Below, one piece after another: positions 13,001-24,641 of a stretch of DNA of 64,000 nucleotides. Within the stretch, counting starts at the first letter, position 1. Each line of letters opens with the position of its first letter. The notes beneath the pieces are model-generated. The model worked only from the letters and a program-made list of their open reading frames with translations. It searched no databases and was not told the origin of the DNA. The translations under genes and the position numbers were made by a program. The DNA comes from Symbiodinium microadriaticum (Eukaryota > Sar > Dinophyceae > Suessiales > Symbiodiniaceae). The DNA is taken from NCBI GenBank assembly GCA_001939145.1, contig LSRX01001362.1, positions 97,816-161,815 on the forward strand, in the 5' to 3' direction.

Positions 13001-13717
13001 AAACTCATGGCCGACATGGTGTGGGGCGAACGGTGGGCACAACCATCAAAACAAGAGGCACCTCTTGTCTAGATTGCTGTTGTCGCCGTTCACATTCGCG
13101 ATGCCAATGAAATTATCCCAGACCTTGATATCGGAATTGTACCTGCCCGCAAGCATCGATGTCCTCGCAGGCACGCACAGTGGCGAGTTGCTGTAGGCGT
13201 TTGGGAAATACCTCAGATGTCATAGTGACAAGGCCCAGCGAACACTCATCCTCTGACACAGTCCGTTGCTGCAGGTGCTTTCATGGACCGAGGCGAGTGC
13301 GTGCCGCGCTTCATGAGCTGGCGGAGGTGCGGCATGGGGGGCTTGAACTGAGGCGTCTCATCATCTAGAATTCCTTGCCGGTCTTTAACAGTGGCCCGAA
13401 TCAGATACACATGCTCCATGCTCGCATGCAAGTTTTCTTGGAAGTAGATACCCCACTCCAAGAGCATCAGCACTCGAGTCCACCCTAGGTCGGCCTGCCC
13501 AACTCTGCAAACCCGCCACATCAGGAAGCTGCCCCGTCCAGAATGCCTGATGCCTGGAATTCTTCAAACCCGGGTGTCTGCCATCCATCTCATCCACCAT
13601 GATGAAGAGGATGTGCGGCTTTCCACTACGATGTGCAGCACTGTTGCTCGCATCTCCGGCCTTCAGAACTCGAGGGCTCCCGAACTTGTGGGAGGAGAGA
13701 ACTAGACAAAGACTTCC
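6638..13717 (-). CDS. Sulfatase gene A (arylsulfatase K-like), multi-exon
   Basis: Predicted to hydrolyse sulfate esters in the secretory pathway after its active-site Cys becomes formylglycine. Exons, N to C: 13579-13717 (KPHILFIMVDEMDGR), 13301-13373, 13062-13212 (NSPLCVPARTSMLAGR), 12797-12914 (ends LWGK), 12626 downward (VHAGAGLD), 11590-~11670, 11428-11480 (VPHPPYQTNGTYW), ~11064-11172 (KLHPADAYAAKAK), 10650-10689, 9966-10051, 9603-9656 (DHGEHNLENRQWQKSSM), ~9330-9398 (RIPLIIAGPGM), ~8340-8434 (DVYPTLLDMAG), 7881-7926, 7539-7587 (WPPQLFDVKEDPWE), ~7290-7375, 6638-6703. Motif order matches arylsulfatase K, including the DGR motif near the metal-binding acidic residues. Several introns use GC or GA donors; acceptors are AG|G. 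The 5' end and last exon are not located. Paralogue of gene B. Confidence 0.85.
6826..7110. repeat. Microsatellite tract in an intron of sulfatase A
   Basis: GATA/GACA-like units (6832-6905), then CA and TA runs (7020-7070) and GATATA units (7076-7100). It lies between the exon at about 7290-7375 and the exon at 6638-6703. Confidence 0.85.
8515..9320. other. Long intron region of sulfatase A
   Basis: Between the exons at about 8434 and 9330. I see GT/CA-rich patches (8955-8980) and several frames without motifs. An exon carrying the expected segment between GPGM and DVYPT should lie here but I could not place it. Confidence 0.4.
10305..10412. repeat. GA, TA and GT dinucleotide tracts
   Basis: Adjacent GAGAGA (10306-10328), TA (10352-10365) and GT (10369-10402) runs inside an intron of sulfatase A, between exons 10 (9966-10051) and 9 (10650-10689). 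Confidence 0.9.
12515..12533. repeat. Short CCCTAAA telomere-like run
   Basis: Two to three CCCTAAA units inside an intron of sulfatase A. Confidence 0.7.
13062..13212 (-). other. Sulfatase A exon with the formylglycine signature
   Basis: The exon reads YFPNAYSNSPLCVPARTSMLAGR and continues through the conserved VWDNFIGI region without interruption (the signature core is C-V-P-A-R). The Cys is the residue converted to formylglycine. It starts after ...CTGAG|G and completes the Thr codon begun by the previous exon, which ends at a GC donor. It ends at a GT donor inside the DKR codon run. In gene B the same region is cut into three exons. Confidence 0.85.
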
Positions 13718-13737
13718 CTACCTCCGTCGCATTCACC

Positions 13738-13762
13738 GGGTTTAGGGTTTAGGGCTTTAGGT
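13738..13762. repeat. Short TTTAGGG telomere-like run
   Basis: Three TTTAGGG-type units immediately upstream (in the gene's sense) of the first sulfatase A exon I can place. Confidence 0.75.
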
Positions 13763-13913
13763 CTTGGTGCTGTGGCTATGACTCCTGTAACTATGCCTTG
13801 GCAACCACGAGTCCACGAGTACATCTTCCCAAGTGGTGCGAGCCGATGAGGCAAGACGCTCAAAGGACGCGTTCATGCCGAGGCGCCCAGAAGTGCAGAG
13901 CTAGGATGACCTG

Positions 13914-14527
13914 TCAGTCGTAGTGAGTTTTGCCGGTTCTCGATTGTGAAATGAGGCTTCTGTAGGCCTCGCACATGCTTGCTGTCGGGGATCGGGTCAC
14001 GCTGAACACAGCGACTCGCTGTGCGTGCTGTAGTCTAGCATGCCATGACGGCACTTTCTGTGAGTCATCATGGCTGAGGGCAGTGCGGCCGTCGAGGCAG
14101 TCCGGAACATGGCGCTTCTTCCAAGGGGAAAGAGGTTCGGTTGAACGTGGGATGCAAGCTGTGGCTTGAGCCACAACTCAGAGAGCCGAACCACTGCTTG
14201 CTGCACTTCAAGCACCTGCATCCTGAAAGGACCATGGAGCTTCCGAAGCAGCATTTCAGGCAGCGGAACTTGGGGGGAGGGGGGGGGCGGGGGTCATGCT
14301 TCAGGGCCCTTTTTGCACGCAGCTCTCCGCCAGCTGCCTCCCACAGGCAGATGAACATGCAACAACAACAGCAGCAACATCCAAAAAGTGGGAATGAATG
14401 ATAGGATGAGCAAGGCTGCAAGCCCGAGATCATGCAAAAATGCAGATTTCCGAGCCTGTGGGAGCGAGACGTGCTGACTTTGCCAGCCGTACAAAATCGG
14501 AGCGCCTATCCAGAAGCTGAGCTGCAT
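13914..14527 (-). CDS. Candidate 5' exon(s) of sulfatase A or an unnamed small gene
   Basis: On the minus strand around 14310-14430 a frame contains a Met followed by six Leu in a strongly hydrophobic stretch, as expected for a signal peptide. Sulfatases of this type are secretory, and the first placed exon of gene A (13579-13717) lacks a signal, so this may be its start. Another minus-strand frame (13914-14174) is weaker. No splice junction was demonstrated. A chance hydrophobic frame opposite a CAA/CAG-rich repeat (14358-14376) is an alternative. Confidence 0.25.
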
Positions 14528-14529
14528 TT

Positions 14530-15970
14530 GAGAAGCTCGCGGATTAAAACTCGCATGTTGCGTACGTTGCTAAAAGGAGCAAGCCTGGAGTCGAACCGTC
14601 AGAAACAACTTCCTGGGCATCTTAAGCATGCAAACTAATTAAGCTCGGATGAAGACCAGCGATCAAATGTTGAGTAGCACGACGAGGACTTGTGAGACTG
14701 GTTCGAGCGCCGAGAGCTCATCCGACATCGGTCGGCACTTGAACGGATCCTTACGGGACTTCTGGAGACTTCTAGACTGTGTCGCCCGCTTCGCTTGCCG
14801 CACTGGGGCTCTCCCCGTTCGGGCACTCCAGGGTGTGGTACTTGGCGCCTGTGCAGATTCGCAAGAACGACCGTTTCAGAATCATGACTGTGCGAGAGCA
14901 GTGTGTCTGTGTGTGCTCAAATCGAGATTGCTTGCTGAGTCGGGGAATATCTCCGGAAGATACTTCCAGTTTGCATGATTGTCCGACCTGTCTTGTCTTC
15001 ACTGATGCAGCTGAATGATATGCAAATCGTGACCCGAGCATAGCAAACTTTTCGACCCCTCTACAGACTTTAGAGTCACTTTTCGGCAGGAATTGAAGGA
15101 ACCCCAAATGTAGAACCTCAAGACAAATTGCCTATATAAGGTACCCCGGTTGAAATTCCTTTTTTGTCTTAGAACTTGAACCCTTACGGGTGAACACCTA
15201 AACCTTTTTACTTCTGGAATCCTTCTAGAACCCTTAAGCAAATCTAGTCGTAACCTCTATCCTTATACCCTTGGCTAAACCCTAAACCCCAAGCCTTATC
15301 CTCATATCCTTATAGAACCATTGTAGCAAAATGTCCGTCTGCTCGTGCCTCGCTGGCGCCTGCCTGGCTTCACTTGGCAGCAGCGCTGTCCTAGCCACTG
15401 CTCCTGAGCAATGTATATGCGTCGGTGTATGTGAATATGTATATATATATATGTTTATGTACATATATGCATACACGTACGGTTATGTCTACATGTGTAT
15501 ATAATTGTATGTATGTATGTACGTACGTACGTACGTATGTATGACAAGTAAGCCGGACCCCATGGATGCAAGGCTGCTGGCCCTCACCGACTGCGGGCCA
15601 TGTGTCAACTGTGTGTGCATCGTAGGCGTCGAAGCCGGGATGGGCCAACTCCTTGGTCATAGCGAGGCAGCAGAAAGAGTTGAACGGCAACTTCAGCCAT
15701 CGTAAGGATGCCACCAAAGGTCCCAGTCTTGTGAACTCCCAGGTCCTAGGTCCTATAGACACAAGCGTGCCTCTTGGTACGTTTGCGCGTGCCCTGGTGA
15801 AACTCCGTTGCTGATCCTGTTCCCCTCCGAGTTTCCATCGCAGCAAAGCACCCTGCAGGGCCAGACTTCTTGGAGTAGACATACCTGGGCTCCGTTTTTT
15901 GCTGCTTCGGGTGAGGCGCCCGACGGGCCTGATCTGCTCGGCCCGCAAAACTCAAGAAATCTCTTGATGT
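14530..15970. other. Intergenic stretch between sulfatase A and B
   Basis: No recognised gene. Holds a telomere-like run (15275-15290) and a TA/TATG/TACG microsatellite (15430-15545). A minus-strand frame at about 15750-15970 continues past the last placed exon of gene B and may include its C-terminal exon, but it has no motif I can align. Confidence 0.4.
15430..15545. repeat. TA, TATG and TACG microsatellite
   Basis: TA run near 15439-15451, TATG units from about 15507 and five TACG-type units at 15520-15537. Confidence 0.85.
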
Positions 15971-15976
15971 CGAAAC

Positions 15977-18900
15977 GAGATGCTTCAAAAACATGTCCTT
16001 GTCGTAGGCCTTCTTCGCGGCATCGGCAGCGTTGATATCGATTTCACTTCGGAGGATCCTGGAAAATCTTGGCCAGTTCTTAACATGTGGGATGCCTGTT
16101 CCAATACGGGGCTGCAAGAACCGGGAATTTAACCCAACCTGGAGCGGTCATTACAAAATGTCATATCAACTTCTTTAGCATGATCTTCGGGCACATCGCC
16201 AACTCTGTCGCCGGGGATTCCCAGTCTGACATCCTGAAGCTTAGAGCGCAAGTCCCAAATCTCCCAAACCACAAATACGCTAGAACAACAGTAGAGTACA
16301 CTATAGTATCACTATAGCTTAGTAGTAAAGTACGTCACCGTAGAGTATAGCAGATGAACCCCTCCGCTCGAGAGTCCCTTGGAGGTGCTGCACCATCTTC
16401 GGGTGGTCTTTGGCTATGTTGGCCCGCTCCCAGGGGTCAACCGACAGGTTGAAGAGCTGTGGTGGCCACTGCCTAAACAAAGCTGCTTTAGGCTTACAGG
16501 GGTTTAGGAGTTGAGGGCTTAGTGCTCAGGGTTCAGGGCTGCCGGGGGGTGCTGAGACATGGTTGGGTGCGTGGGGGTTGGGCCTTCTGGTGGCTTCTGG
16601 GTCTTGAACGCCATTCGTTGGAACATGCAGGCCAAAGCGCTCACCGCTGAGCAGCGGAGCGTGATAGATGTACTTGAGATCCCCCTGCCGTACCATATAC
16701 ATCCCAGTCCTGCAAGCGCTGTAACAGGATTAGGGGCTAAAACACAAGGGAAACATGGAGTAAGTGACAGTTGCTGAACGCACGCAGGCGCTGCGACTTG
16801 GACATCGGCTTTATAGTTCAACCCTCTCCAGCCTGGAGTAGGAGTCATGGTACTCGGCGACCACCTGGAGTCCGAAACTGCAACACTGCCACCTACAAGT
16901 ATTTTGGGGGGCACGCACGGGGGGCTACTAAAGCCACGAGTGCTATGTTTTGCTGTCATGCTAGCTCACGATAACTTCGGTTGGATGGACAAGCATCTGC
17001 ATCATCCTGTTCAGAGTATTTGACAATTTGAGGTCTTCAATACAGGACTTCGTCCATAAGCTGTTGCATCCAGGCACATGAAACTTTTTCCTGCCGTGGC
17101 CCTGCGCTGCTGGCAGCAGGGACTCGCCAATGAGATGCTTCTCCCTGGGCCTCGGTGAGGTCTCTGAGTAAGGCAGCGATTATGGAGTGAGTGAGTACGT
17201 CTTGGAGCACATGACTTGGAACGAACTTAATGAAACACCCAGCTGGTGAGGCTCGCACGGAATGCCAGCAATGTCTAGAATCGTGGGATAAATGTCCTGA
17301 GTCAGGCGTCAGAAGCTTGACCGTGTCCACAGACATTGCCTACAAAGGTCATCCCGAGGCTATGTTAGCTTGCACAATCTCAATCTCTTGTTGCAGTCTT
17401 CAGGAGCCCGACGGTACGAGTGTTTAAGCAGCATCAGATGATGGAACAGCCCCAGTTCGTCATCAACGCAAGCCTTTCAGGTTTAGGTGGGTACACCATG
17501 GGGGTAATGACGAACCTGTCGTGTCGAGCCATGGCGCGTGGAGGGAAGCCACCTTCCGTGGGCCGGACGGGAAGCTCAGTCTGGGTTCCGGGTCTTGCGA
17601 TTCCAGCACTGCTGCAAGCACGTCACGAAGCCTCTTGACATCGAGCCACACTGCAATCCATACAGTTGCATAACAAAAGTGACCGGCCGCCTGGTGGATC
17701 CTCCTCGGCCGAACTCCCGGACCGGCCAGAATGAAGGGAACGCGCACAGAGCCCTCCAACCTTTAACACACGCAGTTTCTTCGCTAGTCTCGCGGCGGTA
17801 TGCTTCGGGTCTTTTTGTGTAGGGTTCTGGCAACACGAAAGTCGATACGCTTGCCTTGCACACTTCGGTCTCCGGGTTCAGAACGACTGAGGTTGTTGGG
17901 GTGCTTCCACCATGACAGTCATGAGGCCATAGCACCGCGAGGGCGAGGAATTCAAGCAACGGAAGAAACAAGATCGAAGCTCGATACCCTTGTTGCAACA
18001 GTAGAAGGAGACCGTAGCCACAAGCTCTGCAGTGTTTACGGAAGATTGTAGTCGTGATTGATTAGCCGGCTGCTCCAACCCATGGCTTTCTGCCAGTTAT
18101 GACTTTTTGAATCTCTCGGACCCACACTCTGTGAAGGACCCTGTCGTCAAGGCTCCACGGGCTCGTCTTCTGCACCACAGAGCTAAGTCAGCATGTCTGC
18201 GGCTTTGGATGCTCTCTAGGCCAGCCCGAGCATCGGATTGAAACTACTGCTGAGCCTCGCAGTAGCTCAAAAGCTGGGCAACACGACGCAGCAGAATCCC
18301 AATGCCAGAATTGCAAAGAAGCCAACTGGCTTGTCCCTGCGAGTCTTGCGAGGCCACCCGAAACTCGAGGACATGGAATCAGACATGCGGCATCGAGCTC
18401 TTCTGCCACTGACGATTCTCCAGCGCATGATCCCCATGATCTGAAAGCATGACCTGGAGAGAGACACGGGAAACAGAAAAAAATCTGCGGGCATGGCCAG
18501 GTTAGAATGCTAGCAAAGCAATCTTACAGCCCGTAAATTGTCAAGCATGGTGGCTAACCGGGGACGAGTAGCAATGCTAGCTATAGTATTCGTAGCAACA
18601 CTAGCAAGCAATAGTATTCAACCGATCGGTAGCTAGCTTAATCGCAGCACCCGCCATAACAACTAAAGAAGGTTACGATAGCAAAAGCATGGCAGTCTCA
18701 GCGTTGTAGTAGCAATAGCGGTAGCAGTAGCCGTAGCAGTAGCAGTTAGCAGTGGGAGGAGTCAGTATGCTTCTGTCTCTTGTTATACTACTTCTCCTTC
18801 TTCAAATTACCACACCTGCTGCCACTGATACCGATACTTCCGCTGCTACCACCGTTACTACCTCTACCACCACTACCACTACATACTAGCACTGGCGGTG

Positions 18901-19195
18901 CTACCACCACTGCCGCTACCACTACGACGACTGCGCCCACAAAGACGACGACGATGACGACGACTTCTACTGCTGCTGGCGACTGCCACCCACTAGAACT
19001 ACTACTAGCACTCCCACCCCCACCACCACCGCCGCCACCACCACCACCACCACTATCTCCACTCTTGCTGCTACTGGCTATACTTCTTCTGCCTTTCGTA
19101 GTAGAAGCTAGTATACTAGTTAGTTGTCAGGTCGTCGTCGTCGTCGTCGTAGTAGTAGTAGTAGTAGTAGCAGCAGCAGCAGCAACAGCAGCAGC

Positions 19196-19232
<37 letters not shown>

Positions 19233-22200
19233 GCCTTAGCAAGACCGCTTAGCAGTGGTAACTAGTAGCAATGGTACTAGTAAGCAGTTTTAATACCATG
19301 AGAGCAAACGACAGCACTGGTAATGCGAATGCCGTGTCCGAACGTGCTCTCTTCTAGCTTGGACACTTCGGCGGTTGTGTTTGGAATGTCCAGAGCATCC
19401 TGCTCCCAAAAGCAAAGACCAACGCCCTTGCTGCCGAAAGCACCACGTAAGCATCTTTGTCGCTTCCGCTTTTCCGCAGGGCTGACAGAATTTGACCCAG
19501 AAGTTTGTCCGTCTCCACGCACATCGCCTCGAGGGGACTCCAGTGGGTTGATCCAGCAATTGAGGCCTATTCGAGCCTTTCGTCTCGGCAGTTCGGGATT
19601 GCAAAGGGCTTACTGCAAGTAGGCCGAGCTAGAAGACAAGGCACAGGCAACACGATGTGAAGCAGGGTTGCGAAGCTTCTTATGAGGCGTTTACCCTCCC
19701 TTCCATGCCCCAGGTCTTCGCAGACAACATTATGCAAGGGCAAGGTTTCTGCTGAAAATAATATGTTCGGTGTATCCGGCGGGATACTGCTCCCCTCCAC
19801 GGAAACATCCAAGACAGAATCCCACACCCAGCAGCGCTGACTCGCTTCAGTTCTCGGTCCTGCATCCAAAAAACCCCAAATAAAACGATTTATACACCCC
19901 CATCTTGAAGCAACGAGTCACGAAGTAGATCCGTCGAAAGTTTTCGATCAGCGCCGGTCGCACTTCATCCAGGCCCCAGGTGCCCTGAGGCGAAACAGAA
20001 CACGGTTTTCGCATCAACCGCTGGTGGATGGGAGGAGATGGAGGCATGGAGGAGGAGAAAAAGGTGCAGCAGCAGCGGCAACATCAGCAGTAGCAGCGAA
20101 GTAGCTGCTGCAGCAGGAGTTGCATAGCAGTCATACTGGCGGTGAGAGTGGTGGCTGTAGCGGTAGCAGTGGCAGCAGTAGGAGCAGCAGCGGGTGGAGC
20201 AGGAGCAGTAGCATCAGACAAAATTATGGAAGCAGCAACTTTACATGGCATGTCTTCTTATTCTGCCTGTACTGATCTCTTCATTTAATGCTAAAGTGTG
20301 TCCTGCTACAAGGACTTCTGCCAGAAGTACCTCCACCACTTGTGCGACTACTGCCCGTGTTGATGATACTGCACAGGCTACCTGCCATCAAAGCGAACAG
20401 CAAGATTTAGACTACTACGATGATCACGGCATCGTCACCTTACTGTGAGTGCTTTCTTTCAGAGGCATCCACCTTGGCTTTCGCAGCATAGACGTCCGCA
20501 GGGTGCATCTCTTTTTCGCTGACATACTTGGGCACTGCCTGGGCTGACTGCACTGGCTGTAGAGTTTCAGGCTTTGAAGTTCAAGCCTGTGCGTCTAGGG
20601 GCCATGTTAAATGACACGGCTTGGAGATGTATGGAGCCCCTCCAGGTCTTGCCTGAATCATAAAACTGAAGCTTCTGCTTCGGGCCTCTAAGCTCATTTC
20701 AGTCTTCCCCCCCGAAAGCCTCCACAGAAGTGCTGCGACAAGTGCTACGACACGCCAGGGCACCAGGTCGCCAAGCGGAGGCACCGCGAAGAAGTAGGTG
20801 GAGTTGGTTTGGTAGGGCGGGTGCGGGATGGTAAAGGAGCAGTACCTCAGCAACTCCCTCCCTGCGCCTAACCCAACATGGCAAACTGATCTGGAGAAGC
20901 GCTTCTTCTGGGAGGTCGACCCTCCACTGCGCTGACGAGCCGCAAGAACTGAGGCGTCGTGGAGCGGAAGAGCCCAGCTTGCAGCAGTTGAGAGCACATC
21001 TCGGCTGTGTCGTAGTCGTGGTGACCTCGGCGAGGGATGTCTGGGGGTATCTTCCTGTGCCCACGCTTCGGGTTGTAAGCGCCACGCCTGGCGCGGGTGC
21101 TCGGAGGTCGGTTGGACGATGGAGCCACTTCGTCGGATTCCTGGGCTTCGAACTAACCGTGACGACCCAATTCCGATCCTAAGAATCCCTGCGTATGACC
21201 AAAGAGCCATGTGCTATGGCCAAGGGCTTCGCGCACCGGGTCCCTTGAATCTGGAATCAAAAGCAGCCGTGCCGAGCCCAAGCCGCCCAAACCCGACCGA
21301 AGAGCGCAAAACCTGCTGCAGCCTCCCTGGCTGGGCCCTTGCTCTGTACGCTCAACACCGAGGCCCTCACTGGGATTTTCGGACCACGCCTTTGGCCCGG
21401 AGTATTGCGAAGATGGAGAAGGTAGAACCGCGGGACATGGTAGGACCGTTTAGGTGCGCTATTGGGTGAGTTTGCGAGGCTTATCGACGAGGGCGCAACA
21501 TAATCGTGAAGGTATTGCGAATTGCGAAGGGCTCCGTGTCTGTGCAATATGAACCTTCAGCATATGCATCGGTGGGCATTGTAGAGGGAGGCATGTCTGC
21601 GGCGTGGGATGGGACAGGGGAACGGGTGCAGGATCAAAGCTTTCGCGGTGCATCGCTTCCGGCGAAGGCTTGGCAGCGTTTCGTGTTTGCACTTTGTCAG
21701 CTGTGCAATGTCCTATGCTGACACTCGGTGTGCTAGCAAGCGGGGTGAGTAGAACAGGTGCAAGTCCAAGGGCACAACAATGTGCTACACAACCGGTGCA
21801 TGGTAGAGCCTGGATCCGAATTGACTGAGATGAAACAATCGGGCCATGCCTGTGGCCCGTGTCCAAGCGCGCGCCGCTTGTCCGACTTGACTCACGCCCT
21901 TGAAGGCGTCCTTGTCTCTACTTCAGCAGCTGCAGGTTGAATTTTCCCGTCTTGTTTATGCAACAGAATCTCGAAGCCTCATGGAGCTGCATGGCTGGAG
22001 CAACGACGCTAAAAGAAGCATCAAGGATGCCGAATGGGCTCCTTCAAAGAAGGCCTCTAAACCCCCTTTGCAGAGATGTAAAACGTACGACTACCGCTGC
22101 CCAGTGTCGGAGAAGCATCCTGATACGAATGTGAGCAATTGAAGCATCATGAAACGATCCTAGGGGGCTTAGTACTTGGGGGTAGATTCTACCGTACCCT

Positions 22201-24641
22201 TTCAGGCACTATTGGCACTGGGGGATAAATATTACAACCATTATACACAACAAGGTCTTCCGACCCCTGAATAGAACTCAAGGCTCGACCGTGAGGATAA
22301 CACAGTTTGGTTTGTCTTTGAAGTTTTCCTGAGCTTGAGATGCTCTTTGTGGGGCCAAGACGCGACGTCATAGTTCCCAAGCTGATCCAGTCCTGCCCCA
22401 GCATGTACCTGCCAGGAAGCCACGGCCTACCTGGATCTCTCAGTGCTTGGCTTTGTCCTGCTGCCGGTGCCCCTGCAGCTTGGTAATTTCTCGGGTTGCT
22501 CGAGGCACAAGTACTTCCCATCGCAGCTGAAAGCCACTTTGACTCCTCCCTGAAAGCTGGCTTGTCTTCTCACTCTGTTTCCAGGGTACCTTGCGGGGGC
22601 CCGCTGGCCAACGAGAGCTTAGAGCTCACCACGAGCCACAATGTTTGGTGTCGAGCATCGTTTGGGACCACGAAGCCGTTTTGAGCAAAATGCGGTCCGG
22701 GAATAGGAACGAAGCAATACAATGATCACCTTTTTCACCCATTCTGCTTTTGAACAAATCTGGACACTGGCCTGAGGTTGAGCATACAGTTCATTCGGAA
22801 AGGGTGCCGGGCCTTGCCCCACATCGTAATGTTGTAGCCATGGTCTCTCAGCACGTCTATGAAGGTGCCAGTGGTGTTCTGCTTCGCGGCGAAGGTCCGA
22901 CAGTCCTGCCAAGGGAACAGGTCCTCAAGATGCCAAGACACGATGCTCCGATTCGGGGATCGGGGGAAAATGTAGTTTCCAAAGAGGTGCTGTCGTACAC
23001 CTCTTTCTGGTGTGGGGTCATTTGAAGGCTTTGGCTACTTCCCTTAATTCTGAAACTTGTCAGACCTCACACATCGTTTGTGTACTGGCTGGCTACTCGC
23101 ATGCCTGCCCTCACCAGCAAGTATAATGCAGAAGGCTGGAAATGATTGGTGCTAGGATCCCCTTATAGTCCCTCAAATTTCATTATCCTATAGAGCCATC
23201 CCCAAAACATTGCCATAATTTATCAGGCTCCTACATTACCGAGGTCTGGAACGCACCTCGAGAGAGAAGGCATCAACACAGCGCTGGTCGACGTTCGTGC
23301 GGGAGCCGTTGACACGAGCCTTGCCATGAGAAACCAAGGAGCTTCGCCGGGAACCATCGTTCTGACACAGCACGCAGATAAGTGCCAATTAGTCTCACTA
23401 CTGTAACTGATTGAACTATCCGACTGTATCTGCTATCTGTCTTTCCAGTAGGATTTGTATGTGTTCGGAGAAATGGCCAAAAGATCACAGTAACGTGATT
23501 GGACCTTCAGCGATTTCGAAGACAAAATCAGACGAATCCCAAGTCAAATTCTTCTTGCTTGCCCTCCTTCGCACTTCACACCTTGATGACGTTACTCAGG
23601 CAGAACTGGTGCTACATGGTGCTACACTATAAGAAGAAGCCCACGCTGGCTGCTAAGGTTATAGGCCGTGCCAAGGCACAATGCCCAGGAAGTTGTCCCA
23701 CACCCGGATTTGTGAGACGGATCTGCCAGTGAGCATGGATGCACCTCAAGGAACGAATGAACCGTGCCAGCAAAGTATCTCAAGGCTCCGTACTTTGTAG
23801 AACAAGCTCCCGCAAGCTGAGCATCCGGCGTGCGGGCACGCACAGTGGTGATGAAGAGTAGGTGTTGGCGAACTGGGCACCTGTCGGGCAAGCTGGTGCA
23901 TGGGCGGCACGATGGCTGCATATTTCTTGATCGACCAAAAGGGCACGTTCTTGACATACACTTTATGACATAAACACTCTGCAGCTTCTCGGTGCGAGAA
24001 TCGGAGGCAACCCATGGAACAACAAGTGCGTCTTCTGACGAGCAAGCTCTGGAAGCGCGGAAGTGCTGCCCGAGTCCGAATTCTGAATTTACTTTTCTTC
24101 TGTGCAGGAATCCCGGACTACCGAAGAAAAAGAAACAACTCTGCCAAGCCCTTTCAAACAGCTGACTTGACGTCAGTGGCGAACATATAGTATTGAACCG
24201 TCCGCACATCTACTGAGGGCGCTGTTGAGGGACTTACCTCCAGTATCCATCTTTCATCAGTTGCTCACTACTTTCATATCGGACCCTCCATTGAACCGGC
24301 CTCGCTTGGCTAGTGCCGTCAAGTGCTTCAGGGGAAGCTTCACCTGCGGAGATTCCGCGTCCAGAAGTCTGCCGTCCATCTCCTGAAAGCAGTACGCATG
24401 AAGCGGCGTCTACCGGCCTAGCATTTATGTGACACCACATCAGCCAAGGAGCTTGAGAAATACTATAATCTGGGAATGGACATATGGATATGGACAGTCT
24501 GGTTCTTCAGGGAGGACGACGGAGTTTGTGCAACCCTGAAGCCTGCATTTAACATTTTTCAAGATTCGAACGAAGACCACCGCACCATCTTATCAATGCC
24601 AAGGTTCGTCAACCATGAGGAATAAAATGTGCGGCTTTGAC
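15977..24641 (-). CDS. Sulfatase gene B (arylsulfatase K-like), multi-exon
   Basis: Paralogue of gene A with the same motif order. Exons, N to C: 24608-24641 (KPHILFLMVD; frame open to an ATG at 24841), 24301-24382 (EMDGRLLDAESPQ), 23830-23880 and 23680-23744 (jointly CVPARASMLTGR), 23257-23319, 22813-22905 (DVLRDHGYNITMWGK), 22408 downward (VHAGAGLDQLG), 20941-21025, 20788-20845 (FTIPHPPYQTNSTYF), 20473-20538 (EMHPADVYAAKAK), 19922-19984, 19444-19527 (AMCVETDKLLGQ), 18389-18453 (LSDHGDHALENRQWQKSSM), ~17690-17760 (VRVPFILAGPG), ~17225-17296 (DIYPTILDIAG), 16833-16864, ~16360-16472 (WPPQLFNLSVDPWE), 15977-16058. Catalytic Cys, Arg, Lys (WGK), Asp-His (SDHG) and Lys (WQK) are all present, so it is probably active. 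Spliced frames stay open across joins. 5' and 3' ends not settled. Introns are long and repeat-filled. Confidence 0.85.
18700..19235. repeat. Composite trinucleotide repeat block
   Basis: AGT/AGC units (18705-18755), ACC/ACT-rich units (18838-18905), CCA/CCG units (19014-19055), then uninterrupted GTC (19129-19149), GTA (19150-19169) and GCA (19170-19231) runs. It lies in an intron of sulfatase B. The 161-codon plus-strand frame across it (18780-19265) encodes only Leu/Pro/Thr/Val/Ala runs and is not a gene. Confidence 0.9.
20060..20220. repeat. Degenerate GCA/GTA trinucleotide repeat
   Basis: Imperfect AGC, AGT and GGT units in an intron of sulfatase B. Similar in style to the block at 18700-19235. 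Confidence 0.7.
21030..22300. other. Long intron region of sulfatase B
   Basis: Between the exons at 20941-21025 and 22408. A minus-strand segment near 21830-21890 could be a further exon by comparison with the arylsulfatase K region after the conserved Lys, but this is weak. Plus-strand frames (21900-22142 and others) look ordinary in composition but have no motif. Confidence 0.35.
23680..23880 (-). other. Sulfatase B: formylglycine signature split by an intron
   Basis: The upstream exon (23830-23880) ends after CVPA plus the first base of the Arg codon, at a GC donor. The next exon (23680-23744) begins after TTGAG with GT, completing CGT (Arg), then SMLTGR. Joined, they give C-V-P-A-R-A-S-M-L-T-G-R, a perfect sulfatase signature. 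Reading straight through without splicing destroys it, which strongly supports the junction. Confidence 0.8.

Noticed and set aside
18780-19265. 161-codon plus-strand open frame
   Set aside because: Encoded entirely by trinucleotide repeats; only Leu/Pro/Thr/Val/Ala runs; lies in an intron of sulfatase B.
21900-22142. Plus-strand frame with protein-like composition inside sulfatase B
   Set aside because: Falls in an intron of a well-supported minus-strand gene; no motif.
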